From an uncultured Pseudomonadales bacterium (GTDB lineage: Bacteria > Pseudomonadota > Gammaproteobacteria > Pseudomonadales > Balneatricaceae), in the NCBI GenBank assembly GCA_943787595.1, contig CALSNA010000005.1, positions 186,001 through 250,000 on the forward strand: a stretch of DNA of 64,000 nt, written 5' to 3'. This document shows positions 56,467 through 64,000 of this stretch, one piece after another. The position numbers and the translations under genes are program-made. Positions within the stretch are counted from its first letter, which is position 1; each line of letters begins with the position of its first letter. The notes below the pieces were generated by a model. It was not told the DNA's origin, ran no database searches, and was given only the letters and a program-made list of their open reading frames with translations.

Positions 56467-57687
56467 ATGATACCTTCCACTACGGTCACCAGATCAGGAC
56501 CACACACCGGCAATGGTGTGGCGAGAAGCTGGACGTTTCAATTTAAACTCTTTACCAGTTCAGATTTTGCAGGTTACGCCATCCGCATCATTAAAACCGA
56601 TGCCGGGGGCATTGAATCAGAGCTCACCAGCAATTACCAGCTGACCCCCCATCAGGACCAGGACCGCAATCCCGGTGGCACCTTCGTCTATCCGGTCAGC
56701 GGGACGCCCCTGTCAGCGAATGAAACCATCACCATTGTACCCAATGTTGATTTTACCCAGCTTACAGAATTTTTGCGCGGTGGTGCCTTTAACGCCAAGG
56801 TGGTCGAGGAACGGCTGGACTGGCTGACCATGCTGATCCGGCAGGTGGCCGAAACCACACAACGATCCCTGCGGTTCCCAATATCCACGGCCAGTGGCCG
56901 CAGTACCGAGATTCCCACCGGCACCAATCAGTTTCTGGCTCTGGACGCCAGCGGCAATCTCACCGCGACACAGGAAATGGGTACCTTTCGCGATGCCTGG
57001 GTATCCGGTCAATCCTATGCCATGGGGGATATGGTCAGGGCAACAACTTCAGCCTTTACAGCCATACCCAGTATTTTCCGGTGCAACACCCGCCATACGG
57101 CCACTGGCACTGAACCTCTGGATACCAATACCCATGCCGGTTACTGGGACATACTGCTCAGTGCTGAACAGCTGACTGGCGTATTCAATAGCAACAATAA
57201 CCTGTCGAACTACTATACCAGGGCTGAATTAGCTGCACTGAGCTCACCAGATGAAGTGGATGGTGTTAACGATAAAGTCATGATGCTTGATGCGTCTGAC
57301 CCGGACAATCCCATGAAATGGGTCAGCATCACCAGGGCTGCATTACAGGGTCCAGCGGGTGCCACGGGACCGACAGGTGCAGCCGGCGCAGCTGGTGCAC
57401 AGGGAATGCCTGGAATGCTGGGCGGCCCCACATCCTGGACGACCACAACACTATACCGGGGGACTTATGTGTCCCCTCCCATGGGAGAAGGCTGGTACAA
57501 GTGTATCTTTCCGGGTGAACAACTTTACTACTACACTCCCGGGAACGGACCCCGTACACAGGGGCGAGGCTTATATATTGGCAATCCAAATGGCGTATTG
57601 GTCCTGTACTGGGACCACGGTGATTATCGAATTTTAAACCCGTTTGTTAATGGCTTCAACATCAGGTGTACCAGATTAGGTGGATGA
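56467..57687 (+). CDS. Tail fibre protein with collagen-like segment
   Basis: From the ATG at 56467, seven bases after GAGGT, the product is 406 residues. The N-terminus (about 15-150) has the T7 gp17-like attachment fold: TFQFKLFTSSDFAGYAI, PNVDFTQLTEFL and VVEERLDWLTMLIRQVAET. A middle stretch at about 165-225 resembles a carbohydrate-binding type repeat (YAMGDMVRATTSAF). Gly-x-x collagen repeats lie at about 294-318 (GPAGATGPTGAAGAAGAQG) and a small C-terminal domain follows, likely the receptor-binding tip. No diversity-generating repeat is seen. Confidence 0.88.
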   Translation: MIPSTTVTRSGPHTGNGVARSWTFQFKLFTSSDFAGYAIRIIKTDAGGIESELTSNYQLTPHQDQDRNPGGTFVYPVSGTPLSANETITIVPNVDFTQLTEFLRGGAFNAKVVEERLDWLTMLIRQVAETTQRSLRFPISTASGRSTEIPTGTNQFLALDASGNLTATQEMGTFRDAWVSGQSYAMGDMVRATTSAFTAIPSIFRCNTRHTATGTEPLDTNTHAGYWDILLSAEQLTGVFNSNNNLSNYYTRAELAALSSPDEVDGVNDKVMMLDASDPDNPMKWVSITRAALQGPAGATGPTGAAGAAGAQGMPGMLGGPTSWTTTTLYRGTYVSPPMGEGWYKCIFPGEQLYYYTPGNGPRTQGRGLYIGNPNGVLVLYWDHGDYRILNPFVNGFNIRCTRLGG

Positions 57688-57688
57688 A

Positions 57689-58372
57689 ATGGAACGGATA
57701 GAAGATATAGATTACTTAAAGCTTGACACGAACAACGAGTCTGGCTGGGGCGTAAACCGCATTTCTGCGGTCATCCCCGCCCTGGCAGTCATACAGCATA
57801 ATTTAGATACAAGCGATATGGTCAAAATTACGGACCGCTCGGTGTATCCTGAAAATTTTTTATCCGAGACGTTTGACTACCTGTATCTTGATGGCCAGTT
57901 TGTCCACGACCCCCTGCCCAGAACAGATATTCCGGTAAAGGACCGTCCGCCATTCTGGCATCACCTGGCCGATGACCCGGCACAGGGTATGGGGAATGAT
58001 GGCGATTACTGCCTGAACACGACTACTGGTGTCATTTTCCACAAAATGTTTAACAAGGCAAATGAAGTCGCCTGGGAGATGATTTACACACCACCCAAAA
58101 TAATCCGGTTTGTAGATGTGTTTGGCCCGTCCAATAGCGGTGTTCATCAGGATTCGAGATTCATTCGTTTTCCAGAAAAACTAGTGGGTGGCACCAAAAT
58201 CATTCAGGTGACGCCAGCCATCGAGCCAGGGCAAAACTACAACGATGGTTTTTCTGCGACTATCGGGGAAATTACCGATGAGGGGTTTTGGGTAGAAGTC
58301 TGCCGCACCGACCAGACTGAACCATGGGGTCAGAACCTGCACCTGCACGTCACTGTGACGCATCAACCGTAG
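57689..58372 (+). CDS. Hypothetical protein behind the tail fibre
   Basis: A 227-residue protein from the ATG at 57689; the AGGTGG ribosome binding site overlaps the end of the fibre gene. It is acidic and beta-rich (SVYPENFLSETFDYLYLDGQ, GDYCLNTTTGVIFHKMF, IRFPEKLVGGTKIIQVTP). I do not recognise the family. Its place suggests a second fibre component or fibre chaperone, which is inference only. Confidence 0.65.
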   Translation: MERIEDIDYLKLDTNNESGWGVNRISAVIPALAVIQHNLDTSDMVKITDRSVYPENFLSETFDYLYLDGQFVHDPLPRTDIPVKDRPPFWHHLADDPAQGMGNDGDYCLNTTTGVIFHKMFNKANEVAWEMIYTPPKIIRFVDVFGPSNSGVHQDSRFIRFPEKLVGGTKIIQVTPAIEPGQNYNDGFSATIGEITDEGFWVEVCRTDQTEPWGQNLHLHVTVTHQP

Positions 58373-58399
58373 GCGAATCATACAGGAGCACACAAGGCG

Positions 58400-58786
58400 A
58401 TGGACTTATACATAGATCCAGCCCTGCCGATTGGGCTGTCCAAAATGGTCTACCTGCTGACGATCCCCTGGGGCGTCTATGTCTGGTGGAGAAGCCTGAG
58501 ACTGCGCCGCTACAACCATATCATCAAGGTGTTATTTGTGGTGCAGTCCTGCATGCTGCCCATATACAGCGTCTATGCCTTTTGCTACGTCTACAATATC
58601 GCCTATACCGCCACGATGGGCTACTTCGGCTGGGCCTGTATCAATTTCATTTTGTTCGGCACTGACGCCATGATGGCCAGCGCATTATACAGTGTGCTCA
58701 GGAAACGCAACCGGCAGGATCGGGTGGTCAGTAAACTGCGCCAGAGGATGCGTGATCAGCGGCGCGTCAACAACCGGCTGTGGTAA
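58400..58786 (+). CDS. Small multi-spanning membrane protein
   Basis: The 128-residue protein has three or more hydrophobic segments (about 10-28, 40-60, 68-90: IGLSKMVYLLTIPWGVYVWW, VLFVVQSCMLPIYSVYAF, TMGYFGWACINFILFG) and a basic tail (RKRNRQDRVVSKLRQRMRDQ). Family not recognised. It opens the lysis region, so it could be a holin-type or accessory lysis membrane protein. Confidence 0.6.
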   Translation: MDLYIDPALPIGLSKMVYLLTIPWGVYVWWRSLRLRRYNHIIKVLFVVQSCMLPIYSVYAFCYVYNIAYTATMGYFGWACINFILFGTDAMMASALYSVLRKRNRQDRVVSKLRQRMRDQRRVNNRLW

Positions 58787-58816
58787 TCCAGACATGGGAT
58801 TAACTGGGGTGACGGG

Positions 58817-59116
58817 ATGGATCTGGACCAACTGATTGCCATGGCCTACATCATTGGTATTGGCTCGTTTGCGAGCACAGTACGGTATTTAAAGGAACTG
58901 GGGGATAACCTGCAAACCTATTCAGTGTTAAGGCATGCCGTTTATATCATTACCGGCGGTTTTGTGGCGGTGATGGCCGGGTTTATTACCACCCATCAGG
59001 GCATGTCGGGTCAGATGCAGTTCTTTATTGTGGGTCTTGCCGCGGTATCGAGTCGGGAAATACTGGATTTTGTACCGGCTGCATTTCGCAAGTTTTTGCA
59101 GGGCAGGACATGGTAA
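58817..59116 (+). CDS. Phage holin (LydA/holin 3-type)
   Basis: A 99-residue protein with three membrane segments (AMAYIIGIGSFASTVRYL, AVYIITGGFVAVMAGFI and FFIVGLAAVSSREILDFV) and a basic end, the pattern of the LydA-like holin family. It lies directly before the endolysin gene. It would time the membrane pore that lets the endolysin out. Confidence 0.75.
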   Translation: MDLDQLIAMAYIIGIGSFASTVRYLKELGDNLQTYSVLRHAVYIITGGFVAVMAGFITTHQGMSGQMQFFIVGLAAVSSREILDFVPAAFRKFLQGRTW

Positions 59117-59162
59117 ACAGCAATAGTTTAATGAACAAAATGCAGTTGAAAGGAGGTGTGGC

Positions 59163-59738
59163 ATGAGTGAATTTAAAATCCGTCAATATGAAATGAGTCA
59201 GTTCAAGAGAAAAGCGATTGAAGCCATATTCAAGCACGAAGGGGGCTACGTGAACGATCCCAGAGATTCTGGTGGGGAAACCAACTGGGGCATTACCAAA
59301 CGGGTCGCACATCAAAGTGGCTATGACGGTGCCATGAAGGATATGCCCAAAGAAAAGGCTTTCAGGATTTATGCCAGACGATACTGGGATGCACTGGCAC
59401 TGGATCTGGTGGAGCAACTCTCTCCCACGATTGCCGCAGAGCTACTGGATACCGGCGTTAATCAGGGCGTGGGCCGGGCAGCGGAAATCCTGCAGCGGGC
59501 CTTAAATGCCCTGAACAATGTTGGCAAGCTGTATGGTGACATCAAGATTGATGGGGATATTGGGCCTGCTACTTTGGCCGCATTGACAGCATATCTAGAC
59601 AAACGTGGTGCAGACGGTGAAATCGTGCTGCATCGTGGCCTGAATGTGTTGCAGGGGGCTTTTTATTTTGATTTAACGGAACGTCGCCAGAAGGATGAAA
59701 AGTACCTGTATGGCTGGCTCAGGAATAGGGTGGCGTAA
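59163..59738 (+). CDS. Endolysin, GH108 N-acetylmuramidase
   Basis: The enzyme cleaves the glycan strands of peptidoglycan at lysis. The catalytic motif HEGGYVNDPRDSGGETNWGI (Glu in HEGG) is at about residues 25-44, followed by the C-terminal peptidoglycan-binding part with DIKIDGDIGPATLAAL. The 191 residues are typical. No signal peptide, so a holin is needed. A perfect AAAGGAGG ribosome binding site precedes the ATG. Its stop overlaps the nuclease gene by one base. Confidence 0.93.
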   Translation: MSEFKIRQYEMSQFKRKAIEAIFKHEGGYVNDPRDSGGETNWGITKRVAHQSGYDGAMKDMPKEKAFRIYARRYWDALALDLVEQLSPTIAAELLDTGVNQGVGRAAEILQRALNALNNVGKLYGDIKIDGDIGPATLAALTAYLDKRGADGEIVLHRGLNVLQGAFYFDLTERRQKDEKYLYGWLRNRVA

Positions 59739-60187
59739 TGAAGTGGCTTTTTTTGTTGTTGTGGCCGGTAGTTGCATTTGCAAAGTACGGCAATGTTGAA
59801 GTGTCCAGCGTCGTACGGTTCTACGACGGCGATACCTTTTTTGTTGATATTGATCGTTATCCGGAAATATCCGGCAAGGATGTGGGCATCCGTCCGTATG
59901 GGATTGATACGCCGGAGATAATCGGCCAATGTGCACCGGAACGTGAACTGGCCAGGCAAGCCCAAGAAGCCACCTTGCAGTTTTTAAGCAAGGGTCCGGT
60001 GATGCTGCATGACGTGGATCGCGGCAAGTATTTTCGGATTCTGGCCCACGTCAGGGTCAATGGTGAGGATCTGGCCGAGCATTTACTGAAGCTGGGGCTT
60101 GCTGTTCCCTACAATGGCAGCAAGAAAACCCATGACTGGTGTGCTGAAAATACCAGTCATAAAAACCTGCAAACCGGGGGCAAATAG
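59738..60187 (+). CDS. Secreted thermonuclease (SNase-like)
   Basis: A 149-residue protein with a signal peptide (MKWLFLLLWPVVAFA, cleavage about 15) and the staphylococcal nuclease fold: VVRFYDGDTFFVDID, VGIRPYGIDTPEI (catalytic Arg and Glu) and RGKYFRILAHVRVNG (second Arg). It would degrade DNA or RNA in the periplasm or outside. It sits inside the lysis cassette, directly after the endolysin, and so would be expressed at the end of infection. Confidence 0.9.
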   Translation: MKWLFLLLWPVVAFAKYGNVEVSSVVRFYDGDTFFVDIDRYPEISGKDVGIRPYGIDTPEIIGQCAPERELARQAQEATLQFLSKGPVMLHDVDRGKYFRILAHVRVNGEDLAEHLLKLGLAVPYNGSKKTHDWCAENTSHKNLQTGGK

Positions 60188-60189
60188 AT

Positions 60190-60597
60190 ATGGGCAAACC
60201 TTTAACCGATGCTGATGGCAATGTACGTGAGGTTACCTCAGAGGATTTTAAACAATTCAGGCCGGTTAGTGAGGTCGATCCAGAACTGTACGCAGGTGTT
60301 AAGTATGACGGTTGCTCCGGTGGCATGAGTCGGGTATGGCGGTTTCTGTTTCGTAAAAACCCGCCGTGGGAAGGCTGTTGCGACGCGCACGATCAGCCCT
60401 ATGCCAGAGGCGGTACGGCACAGGAACGCAGGCAGGCCGATATTGAACTAATGTGCTGTGTGGCCAAAGGAGGCCACCCGGTATGGGCATTTGCCATGTA
60501 TGTGGCCGTTCGTATATGGGGTGTGCCCTGGTTACTGACGCCGTGGCGGTGGGGCTTTGAAAAGCGATATGTTGATTCATGGCGATATGAGGATTAG
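60190..60597 (+). CDS. Phospholipase A2-like phage protein
   Basis: A 135-residue protein with the phospholipase A2 signature: YDGCSGG then GCCDAHDQPYARGG, where the His-Asp pair is the catalytic dyad and the Cys pair is conserved, and a later CC in IELMCCVAKGG. The C-terminus is hydrophobic (FAMYVAVRIWGVPWLL). Such proteins hydrolyse phospholipids; in phages they may help break membranes or virion entry. It follows the nuclease by two bases in the lysis region. No signal peptide is visible. Confidence 0.8.
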   Translation: MGKPLTDADGNVREVTSEDFKQFRPVSEVDPELYAGVKYDGCSGGMSRVWRFLFRKNPPWEGCCDAHDQPYARGGTAQERRQADIELMCCVAKGGHPVWAFAMYVAVRIWGVPWLLTPWRWGFEKRYVDSWRYED

Positions 60598-60599
60598 TT

Positions 60600-60998
60600 A
60601 TGCCAGCTTCCAGGAAATCATCAGTTTTTAAGAGTTTGTTTGGCGGTATAAATACGATCAGGGAACGTACTGAGCTGGTTGACAGTTTTCACAATTCTGA
60701 CAATGTGATGATTGAAGCCAGGGTTAAAGCAAAAATTAATGTATTAAATGATTATACACCGTTCAAAATTGCACAAAGGTACTTGTCGCTGATATTCAGT
60801 TTTATCTACCTATTATCTTACTCGTTGTTATTGGCTGTGAGGATTATCTTTCCAGAAGATGTCACGCTTTATCTGGCCATCAGGGAAATTATTGATGCAT
60901 TCAAAATAGACTGGATCATGCTCACCATTGTTAGCTTTTATTTTGGTGGCGGTGTGATTGAGGGTGTTTTAAGTAAGATTAACGGCAAGAAAACATAA
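60600..60998 (+). CDS. Hypothetical two- to three-span membrane protein
   Basis: Of 132 residues the first 55 are polar, then membrane segments follow at about 63-85 (YLSLIFSFIYLLSYSLLLAV) and 105-122 (WIMLTIVSFYFGGGVIEG). The polar start followed by two spans and a short tail resembles phage holin-like proteins (compare the following gene). It may be part of the holin complex. Confidence 0.6.
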   Translation: MPASRKSSVFKSLFGGINTIRERTELVDSFHNSDNVMIEARVKAKINVLNDYTPFKIAQRYLSLIFSFIYLLSYSLLLAVRIIFPEDVTLYLAIREIIDAFKIDWIMLTIVSFYFGGGVIEGVLSKINGKKT

Positions 60999-61008
60999 AG
61001 GTGAAGTC

Positions 61009-61410
61009 ATGAGTTTTTTTGGAGGATTGTTCGCCAGCAAGAAAGCCATAGGCAGTGCTGAGGCATTAGGTAACATCGCAGACAAACTGTTTACCAGCGA
61101 CGAAGAACGGGCAACAGCCGAGATCATCAAGCAAAAAATAGCCATGCAGCCTTCACTGATTCAGGCTGAAATTATGCGGGTTCAGTCCAGTCACCGCAAC
61201 TGGTTCGTGGCCGGTGCGCGACCTTTTCTACTCTGGATATGCGGCTTTGGCTTCCTGTTTTCGTTTGTCGTCAATCCATTATTGCAGTGGATGATGCCCG
61301 ACGTGGGTGCACCTGAAATGCCTACCGATATTATGATTGAACTAACTCTGGCCATGCTGGGTCTGGCTGGTTTGAGGACAGTGGAAAAACTGCAGGGGTT
61401 TTCCAAATAG
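61009..61410 (+). CDS. 3TM holin-like protein (gene-transfer-release type)
   Basis: The 133-residue protein matches the holin_3TM family: a cytoplasmic helix (SAEALGNIADKLFTSDEERA), HRNWFVAGARPFLLWICGFG, then FLFSFVVNPLLQWMMP and a third hydrophobic segment near the end (ELTLAMLGLAGLRTVEKLQG). It is the last clear late gene. With the LydA-type protein, it makes a second holin candidate. Confidence 0.85.
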   Translation: MSFFGGLFASKKAIGSAEALGNIADKLFTSDEERATAEIIKQKIAMQPSLIQAEIMRVQSSHRNWFVAGARPFLLWICGFGFLFSFVVNPLLQWMMPDVGAPEMPTDIMIELTLAMLGLAGLRTVEKLQGFSK

Positions 61411-61424
61411 TAGGAGATATTTGT

Positions 61425-61481
61425 ATGAAGTGGTGGTTTACCCATCATTGCTTGGGAATACCGAATAATATCTGGTATTGA
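61425..61481 (+). CDS. Possible tiny peptide gene at the end of the late operon
   Basis: An 18-codon frame (MKWWFTHHCLGIPNNIWY) has an AGGAGA ribosome binding site at the ideal distance. No homology can be judged at this length. It may be a chance frame or the remainder of a longer gene cut off by the arrival of the DUF4411 pair. Confidence 0.25.
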   Translation: MKWWFTHHCLGIPNNIWY

Positions 61482-61482
61482 C

Positions 61483-62022
61483 TTAGGATTTCCGTGGATT
61501 AAAAGATTGATCTTTGTTAAATTGATGACCTAAGCACAAATCGTCATCTAGCAGTAAATCTAAGAAATTTATACATTCAACATTTAAAATATCAAGCTCT
61601 TTGCAAACAGCTGGAATTTTATATCTTGATTTTTTATTTGGTAAACTGGCCTGGCGCGCTTCATTACTGACTAGTTTTTTTCCAAGTCTATTTGAAATGG
61701 AAATAATGAGTGTATCATTAAGTCCAACACCACTTGGATGATATTTACCTTCTACTATATCCAGTAATTGTGTAATATTGTATGCTAGTATGATGTCTTG
61801 AGCTTCTTTTTTATAAACTTTAATACCATTGTTTTTAAGCCATGTAGCACATTCAGGGGCTTTATTAATAGTTTCTTGCAGAGCCACTTCAGAAATAGAG
61901 AAAGTCTCGTCAGATATTTTCTCTCTAACCCATTCCCATAGAAAATCAAAGATTTTATTGGATGGAGGGTATTCATCCCACGCATGAACTATTGATGATG
62001 CATCAAAATTGTAACTATACAT
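61483..62022 (-). CDS. DUF4411 (PIN-like) protein, probable toxin partner
   Basis: The 179 residues match DUF4411, a PIN-like family: YSYNFDASSIVHAWDEYPP (first acidic residue), a central ISEVALQETINKAPECATWL, and LNDTLIISISNRLGKKLVSN with a second acidic residue. The gene begins eight bases before the end of the XRE-IrrE gene, so they are translationally coupled. PIN proteins are usually RNases; this pair is considered toxin-antitoxin-like. The strand and AT content differ from the late genes. Confidence 0.85.
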   Translation of the reverse strand: MYSYNFDASSIVHAWDEYPPSNKIFDFLWEWVREKISDETFSISEVALQETINKAPECATWLKNNGIKVYKKEAQDIILAYNITQLLDIVEGKYHPSGVGLNDTLIISISNRLGKKLVSNEARQASLPNKKSRYKIPAVCKELDILNVECINFLDLLLDDDLCLGHQFNKDQSFNPRKS

Positions 62023-63160
62023 ATTTTTTCAGCTCACGTAGTTTATCCAGCGTAAGGTTATCTAAATATGTACTTGCTTTAACTAATGTTATGTTTTTAC
62101 TATATAAATTATTTAATACAGTACAAACAAAATTTTTCCCAAAAATGTTAATTGGTTCTCTGTATCGGTATCTCCTTGGTATGGACTTAGTTATTCCATC
62201 TTTTCCTGGCTTGATTTTTTTGTCTACATAATCACGATAGTTTTGATATATTTCTTGAGGTATTTTTTTATTTCTTGATAGCCTTACTAATATCGTATCT
62301 ACACTAACGCAATATTTTTTTCTGTAATTATTTAAGTAACTACTATACTCACTGGTATTTAAATTTAGAAGTTCATTAATATCAATTTCATCTAGAAAAA
62401 TGTCTGGTATTAATAAATTTCCTGCAAAATCATTAGCATCTTTTTCCTTACCTCGATAACTATATAAGTTTTTTTCATTATCTATGAAGCTCGATTTGTG
62501 TAGTATTAAATGGGCCAATTCATGCATCAAGGTAAATGCTTGCCTGGGTTCGTTATTGACTTGTTTTTTTACTACGATAATCGGCAATACATCATGATAA
62601 AGTGAAAAACCACAAATTGGGCTATCCTTTTCAATCTGCCATTTACCATTATAGCCATTAGAAACAATGACCATAATGCCTTTATCTTCTAACGCTTGAC
62701 GGATTTCTTTGAAGTTATCAGATATTGAGATATTTAACCACTCACGGACGTACCCACTGATGATTTTAATATTATCAGTATTAGCTGGTATATCAGGCTC
62801 CCAATCTATGGGAGGCTCTCCAATAGCTTCTAACAAGCTTGCGTAAACTTCTCTCTGCTTCTCAACATTTTCAATAAATGCCCTCAGCTTTGAAGAAGTA
62901 ATTGGTCTTTGATTGTTTATGGTACGAAACTGGGGAGAGTATATTCTCTCCTCGATGACGTCATTAGGTTCGATAAAAAATAACAAACTTTGATTAAAAT
63001 ACTTTGCTATCTTCTCCAACTGATTAATAGTGAGAGCTTCTTTAGCTTGCATAGCACTTTCAAGAGTCTCTTTAGCAACCTTAACCTTTTTAGCTAAACT
63101 CTCGACATCTAGTTCAGCAGTACTCATGCACCACTGTAGGCGATTAGGATTGATGGCCAT
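62015..63160 (-). CDS. XRE-ImmA/IrrE-type metallopeptidase regulator
   Basis: From the ATG at 63160 (MAINPNRLQWCMSTAELDVE) the product is 381 residues. An HTH (about 12-60) is followed by an ImmA/IrrE zinc-peptidase domain with LMHELAHLILHKSSF, the HExxH motif, at about 222-236, and NDFAGNLLIPDIFL beyond it with the third-ligand region. Such proteins cleave or bind repressors; in tandem with DUF4411 it is likely the regulatory or antitoxin partner. It ends within the start of DUF4411 (overlap of eight bases). It is the outermost prophage gene at attR. Confidence 0.88.
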   Translation of the reverse strand: MAINPNRLQWCMSTAELDVESLAKKVKVAKETLESAMQAKEALTINQLEKIAKYFNQSLLFFIEPNDVIEERIYSPQFRTINNQRPITSSKLRAFIENVEKQREVYASLLEAIGEPPIDWEPDIPANTDNIKIISGYVREWLNISISDNFKEIRQALEDKGIMVIVSNGYNGKWQIEKDSPICGFSLYHDVLPIIVVKKQVNNEPRQAFTLMHELAHLILHKSSFIDNEKNLYSYRGKEKDANDFAGNLLIPDIFLDEIDINELLNLNTSEYSSYLNNYRKKYCVSVDTILVRLSRNKKIPQEIYQNYRDYVDKKIKPGKDGITKSIPRRYRYREPINIFGKNFVCTVLNNLYSKNITLVKASTYLDNLTLDKLRELKKYV

Positions 63161-63267
63161 TCTTTCCATATAATTTCTGCTTAATCACCAAACAGGATAT
63201 CTGTATTCTGTATGTAATGTAGCTTATCGGATATCAATTTTTTCAGAATATTATTCCTGATTATATA

Positions 63268-63540
63268 TCAATTTTTCCGAATATACAGTACCCCAGATAA
63301 GGTTAGTTTTGCATTGCAAAATCCATTCTTACTGTCAGCCGTATGAATATATCTACCTGGACCCAGAACAGGTATTCCAGCATCCAAACACCGGTGAACC
63401 ATATCAGCAGCGCCTCGACCACCCGGGAAGGCCATGCACAGATCCGGCTTAAGCTGCAGCATTTTTGCATTGCGTATCGGGCCCGCCCGCTTACCGTGTA
63501 ATTGCCACAGGGCAGGTTCTTCTATATTGCATTGAATTAC
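63268..63540 (-). pseudogene. DUF2493 (SLOG/YAcAr) C-terminal relic beyond attR
   Basis: On the minus strand the frame reads WQLHGKRAGPIRNAKMLQ, then LKPDLCMAFPGGRGAADMVH and RCLDAGIPV, the DUF2493 C-terminal core. The upstream two thirds are missing. The frame then continues through unrelated sequence and ends with the codons VLYIRKN, which are the att repeat itself read on the minus strand. Thus integration occurred at the 3' end of this frame. A matching fragment with frameshift is at 6112-6360. Confidence 0.75.
63271..63290 (+). other. attR core (prophage right end)
   Basis: Exact copy of the 20-bp attL repeat ATTTTTCCGAATATACAGTA. A related upstream sequence (ATATCAATTTTTTCAGAATAT, about 63230-63250; here shortened to ATCAATTTTTTCAGAATAT) suggests integrase arm sites. 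Beyond it the DUF2493 relic begins. Confidence 0.85.
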
Positions 63541-63616
63541 TAATTCCAGTGCAAATCAGTAATTCAAGCCCTTATCACCCTTAACTCTATAAAGGTTTCA
63601 TCAGTGATTTGCTGAA

Positions 63617-64000
63617 TCATTTCACTGAACAAGCTAATTTGTAATAATTTTTACCATTGGCTGTAAATTGACCAAAGCATTTTAAATTTGTTTTTTGTGT
63701 GTGTGCAAAGAATGATCTTTCGTTATCCTTGTTAATAAAAGTCACCATGTGGCTATATTTTATGGAAGCCATTCTCTTACAAAAATTAAACAAATCTTCA
63801 AAAAAATTAAGACCTCTATATTCCCTATGAATACATATAGGTCCGTACTGACAGGAATTTTTTATACTTAGCCTTGTTCCGTCAATCTCAACTGAATTTA
63901 AACCCTTTATTAGGTAAGAGACATTGGGCCACCCAGAACAGAAGCTCCAGGAACAAATAACGGCGTATCCAATTACGATCTTTTTTTCAACCAATATAAA
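63617..64000 (-). CDS. GNAT-type acetyltransferase, cut by the right edge
   Basis: The frame is open to the window end on the minus strand. The visible 127 codons resemble the C-terminal part of a GNAT N-acetyltransferase: KIVIGYAVICSWSFCSG, a beta-strand with CQYGPICIHREYRGLNF (acetyl-CoA-binding loop), then FFEDLFNFCKRMASIKYSHM and FINKDNERSFFAHTQ. The substrate is unknown. The N-terminal part and start lie outside. A frame start at TTG 63994 is unlikely to be real. Confidence 0.6.
   Translation of the reverse strand, partial: FILVEKKIVIGYAVICSWSFCSGWPNVSYLIKGLNSVEIDGTRLSIKNSCQYGPICIHREYRGLNFFEDLFNFCKRMASIKYSHMVTFINKDNERSFFAHTQKTNLKCFGQFTANGKNYYKLACSVK

Larger units (their letters stand above)
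21356..63290 (+). mobile_element. Integrated podovirus-type prophage, about 42 kb, probably defective
   Basis: The element runs between the two 20-bp direct repeats. It contains an integrase, repressor/Cro/CII control genes, a replication set, an iteron origin, terminase, and a T7-like morphogenesis set with Bbp16- and Bbp19-type proteins as in Bordetella phage BPP-1, followed by a lysis cassette. The early genes (DUF2800, DUF2815, family A polymerase, VRR-NUC, SNF2) are a module more familiar from siphoviruses, so the phage is mosaic. Frame breaks in polymerase, scaffold and capsid plus a foreign insert among virion genes argue that it cannot form particles as written. Confidence 0.93.

Noticed and set aside
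56455..58372. A diversity-generating retroelement, since BPP-1-type phages may carry one
   Set aside because: No reverse transcriptase gene, no template/variable repeat pair, and the fibre C-terminus lacks a C-type lectin variable pattern.

Overview
The window is a piece of gammaproteobacterial chromosome near the replication terminus, carrying one integrated podovirus-type prophage. The class is suggested by the RNase E and RluC sequences, by their divergent rluC/rne arrangement, and by a 28-bp site at 6615-6642 that closely matches the E. coli dif site. By eye the host DNA is AT-rich, while the prophage core is visibly richer in G+C.

Layout. (1) 1-6600 is a decay zone. It holds broken genes (a YgjP/M48 metallopeptidase behind a possible HsdR tail, a BrnT-like toxin, a DUF2493 fragment, unidentified debris) around one intact unit, an iron-sulfur photolyase/cryptochrome with an overlapping DUF2256 gene, plus an XRE regulator. 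(2) 6615-6642 is the dif site. (3) 6684-21223 is housekeeping: tcdA, an acyl-CoA dehydrogenase, a MaoC hydratase, a KfrA-like coiled-coil protein, an acyl-CoA ligase, rluC, rne, the glutathione-dependent formaldehyde pair frmA-fghA, and selU. (4) 21356-63290 is the prophage, bounded by a 20-bp perfect direct repeat. (5) After attR come a DUF2493 remnant and the edge of a GNAT gene.

The prophage reads outward from a control region at about 30.1-31.1 kb. Leftward is one long early operon: two small unknowns, a three-repeat protein, a DUF2800 nuclease, a DUF2815 ssDNA-binding-like protein, family A DNA polymerase, VRR-NUC nuclease, SNF2 helicase, DUF4224 protein and integrase. Rightward are Cro, a CII-like protein, a small membrane protein and a VapE-type primase/helicase, followed by a probable origin with TGTGACGC iterons. 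A cytosine methyltransferase and its presumed restriction endonuclease come next on the opposite strand. The late genes follow: terminase, portal, scaffold, capsid, cement, tail tubes, internal virion proteins, tail fibre, and a lysis cassette that also encodes a secreted nuclease and a phospholipase A2-like protein. An XRE-ImmA/IrrE plus DUF4411 (PIN-like) pair sits just inside attR.

The prophage looks damaged. A 22-bp tandem duplication shifts the frame of the DNA polymerase. Single extra G bases break the scaffold and major capsid genes. About 540 bp of foreign DNA sits between two internal virion protein genes, flanked by a 21-bp repeat. The least ordinary signals are four copies of a 38-bp element (consensus start GGGGGGTGTGCATACCTC, end TACACTG) ahead of late genes, the iteron origin, and a CI-like repressor that appears to lack its catalytic serine.
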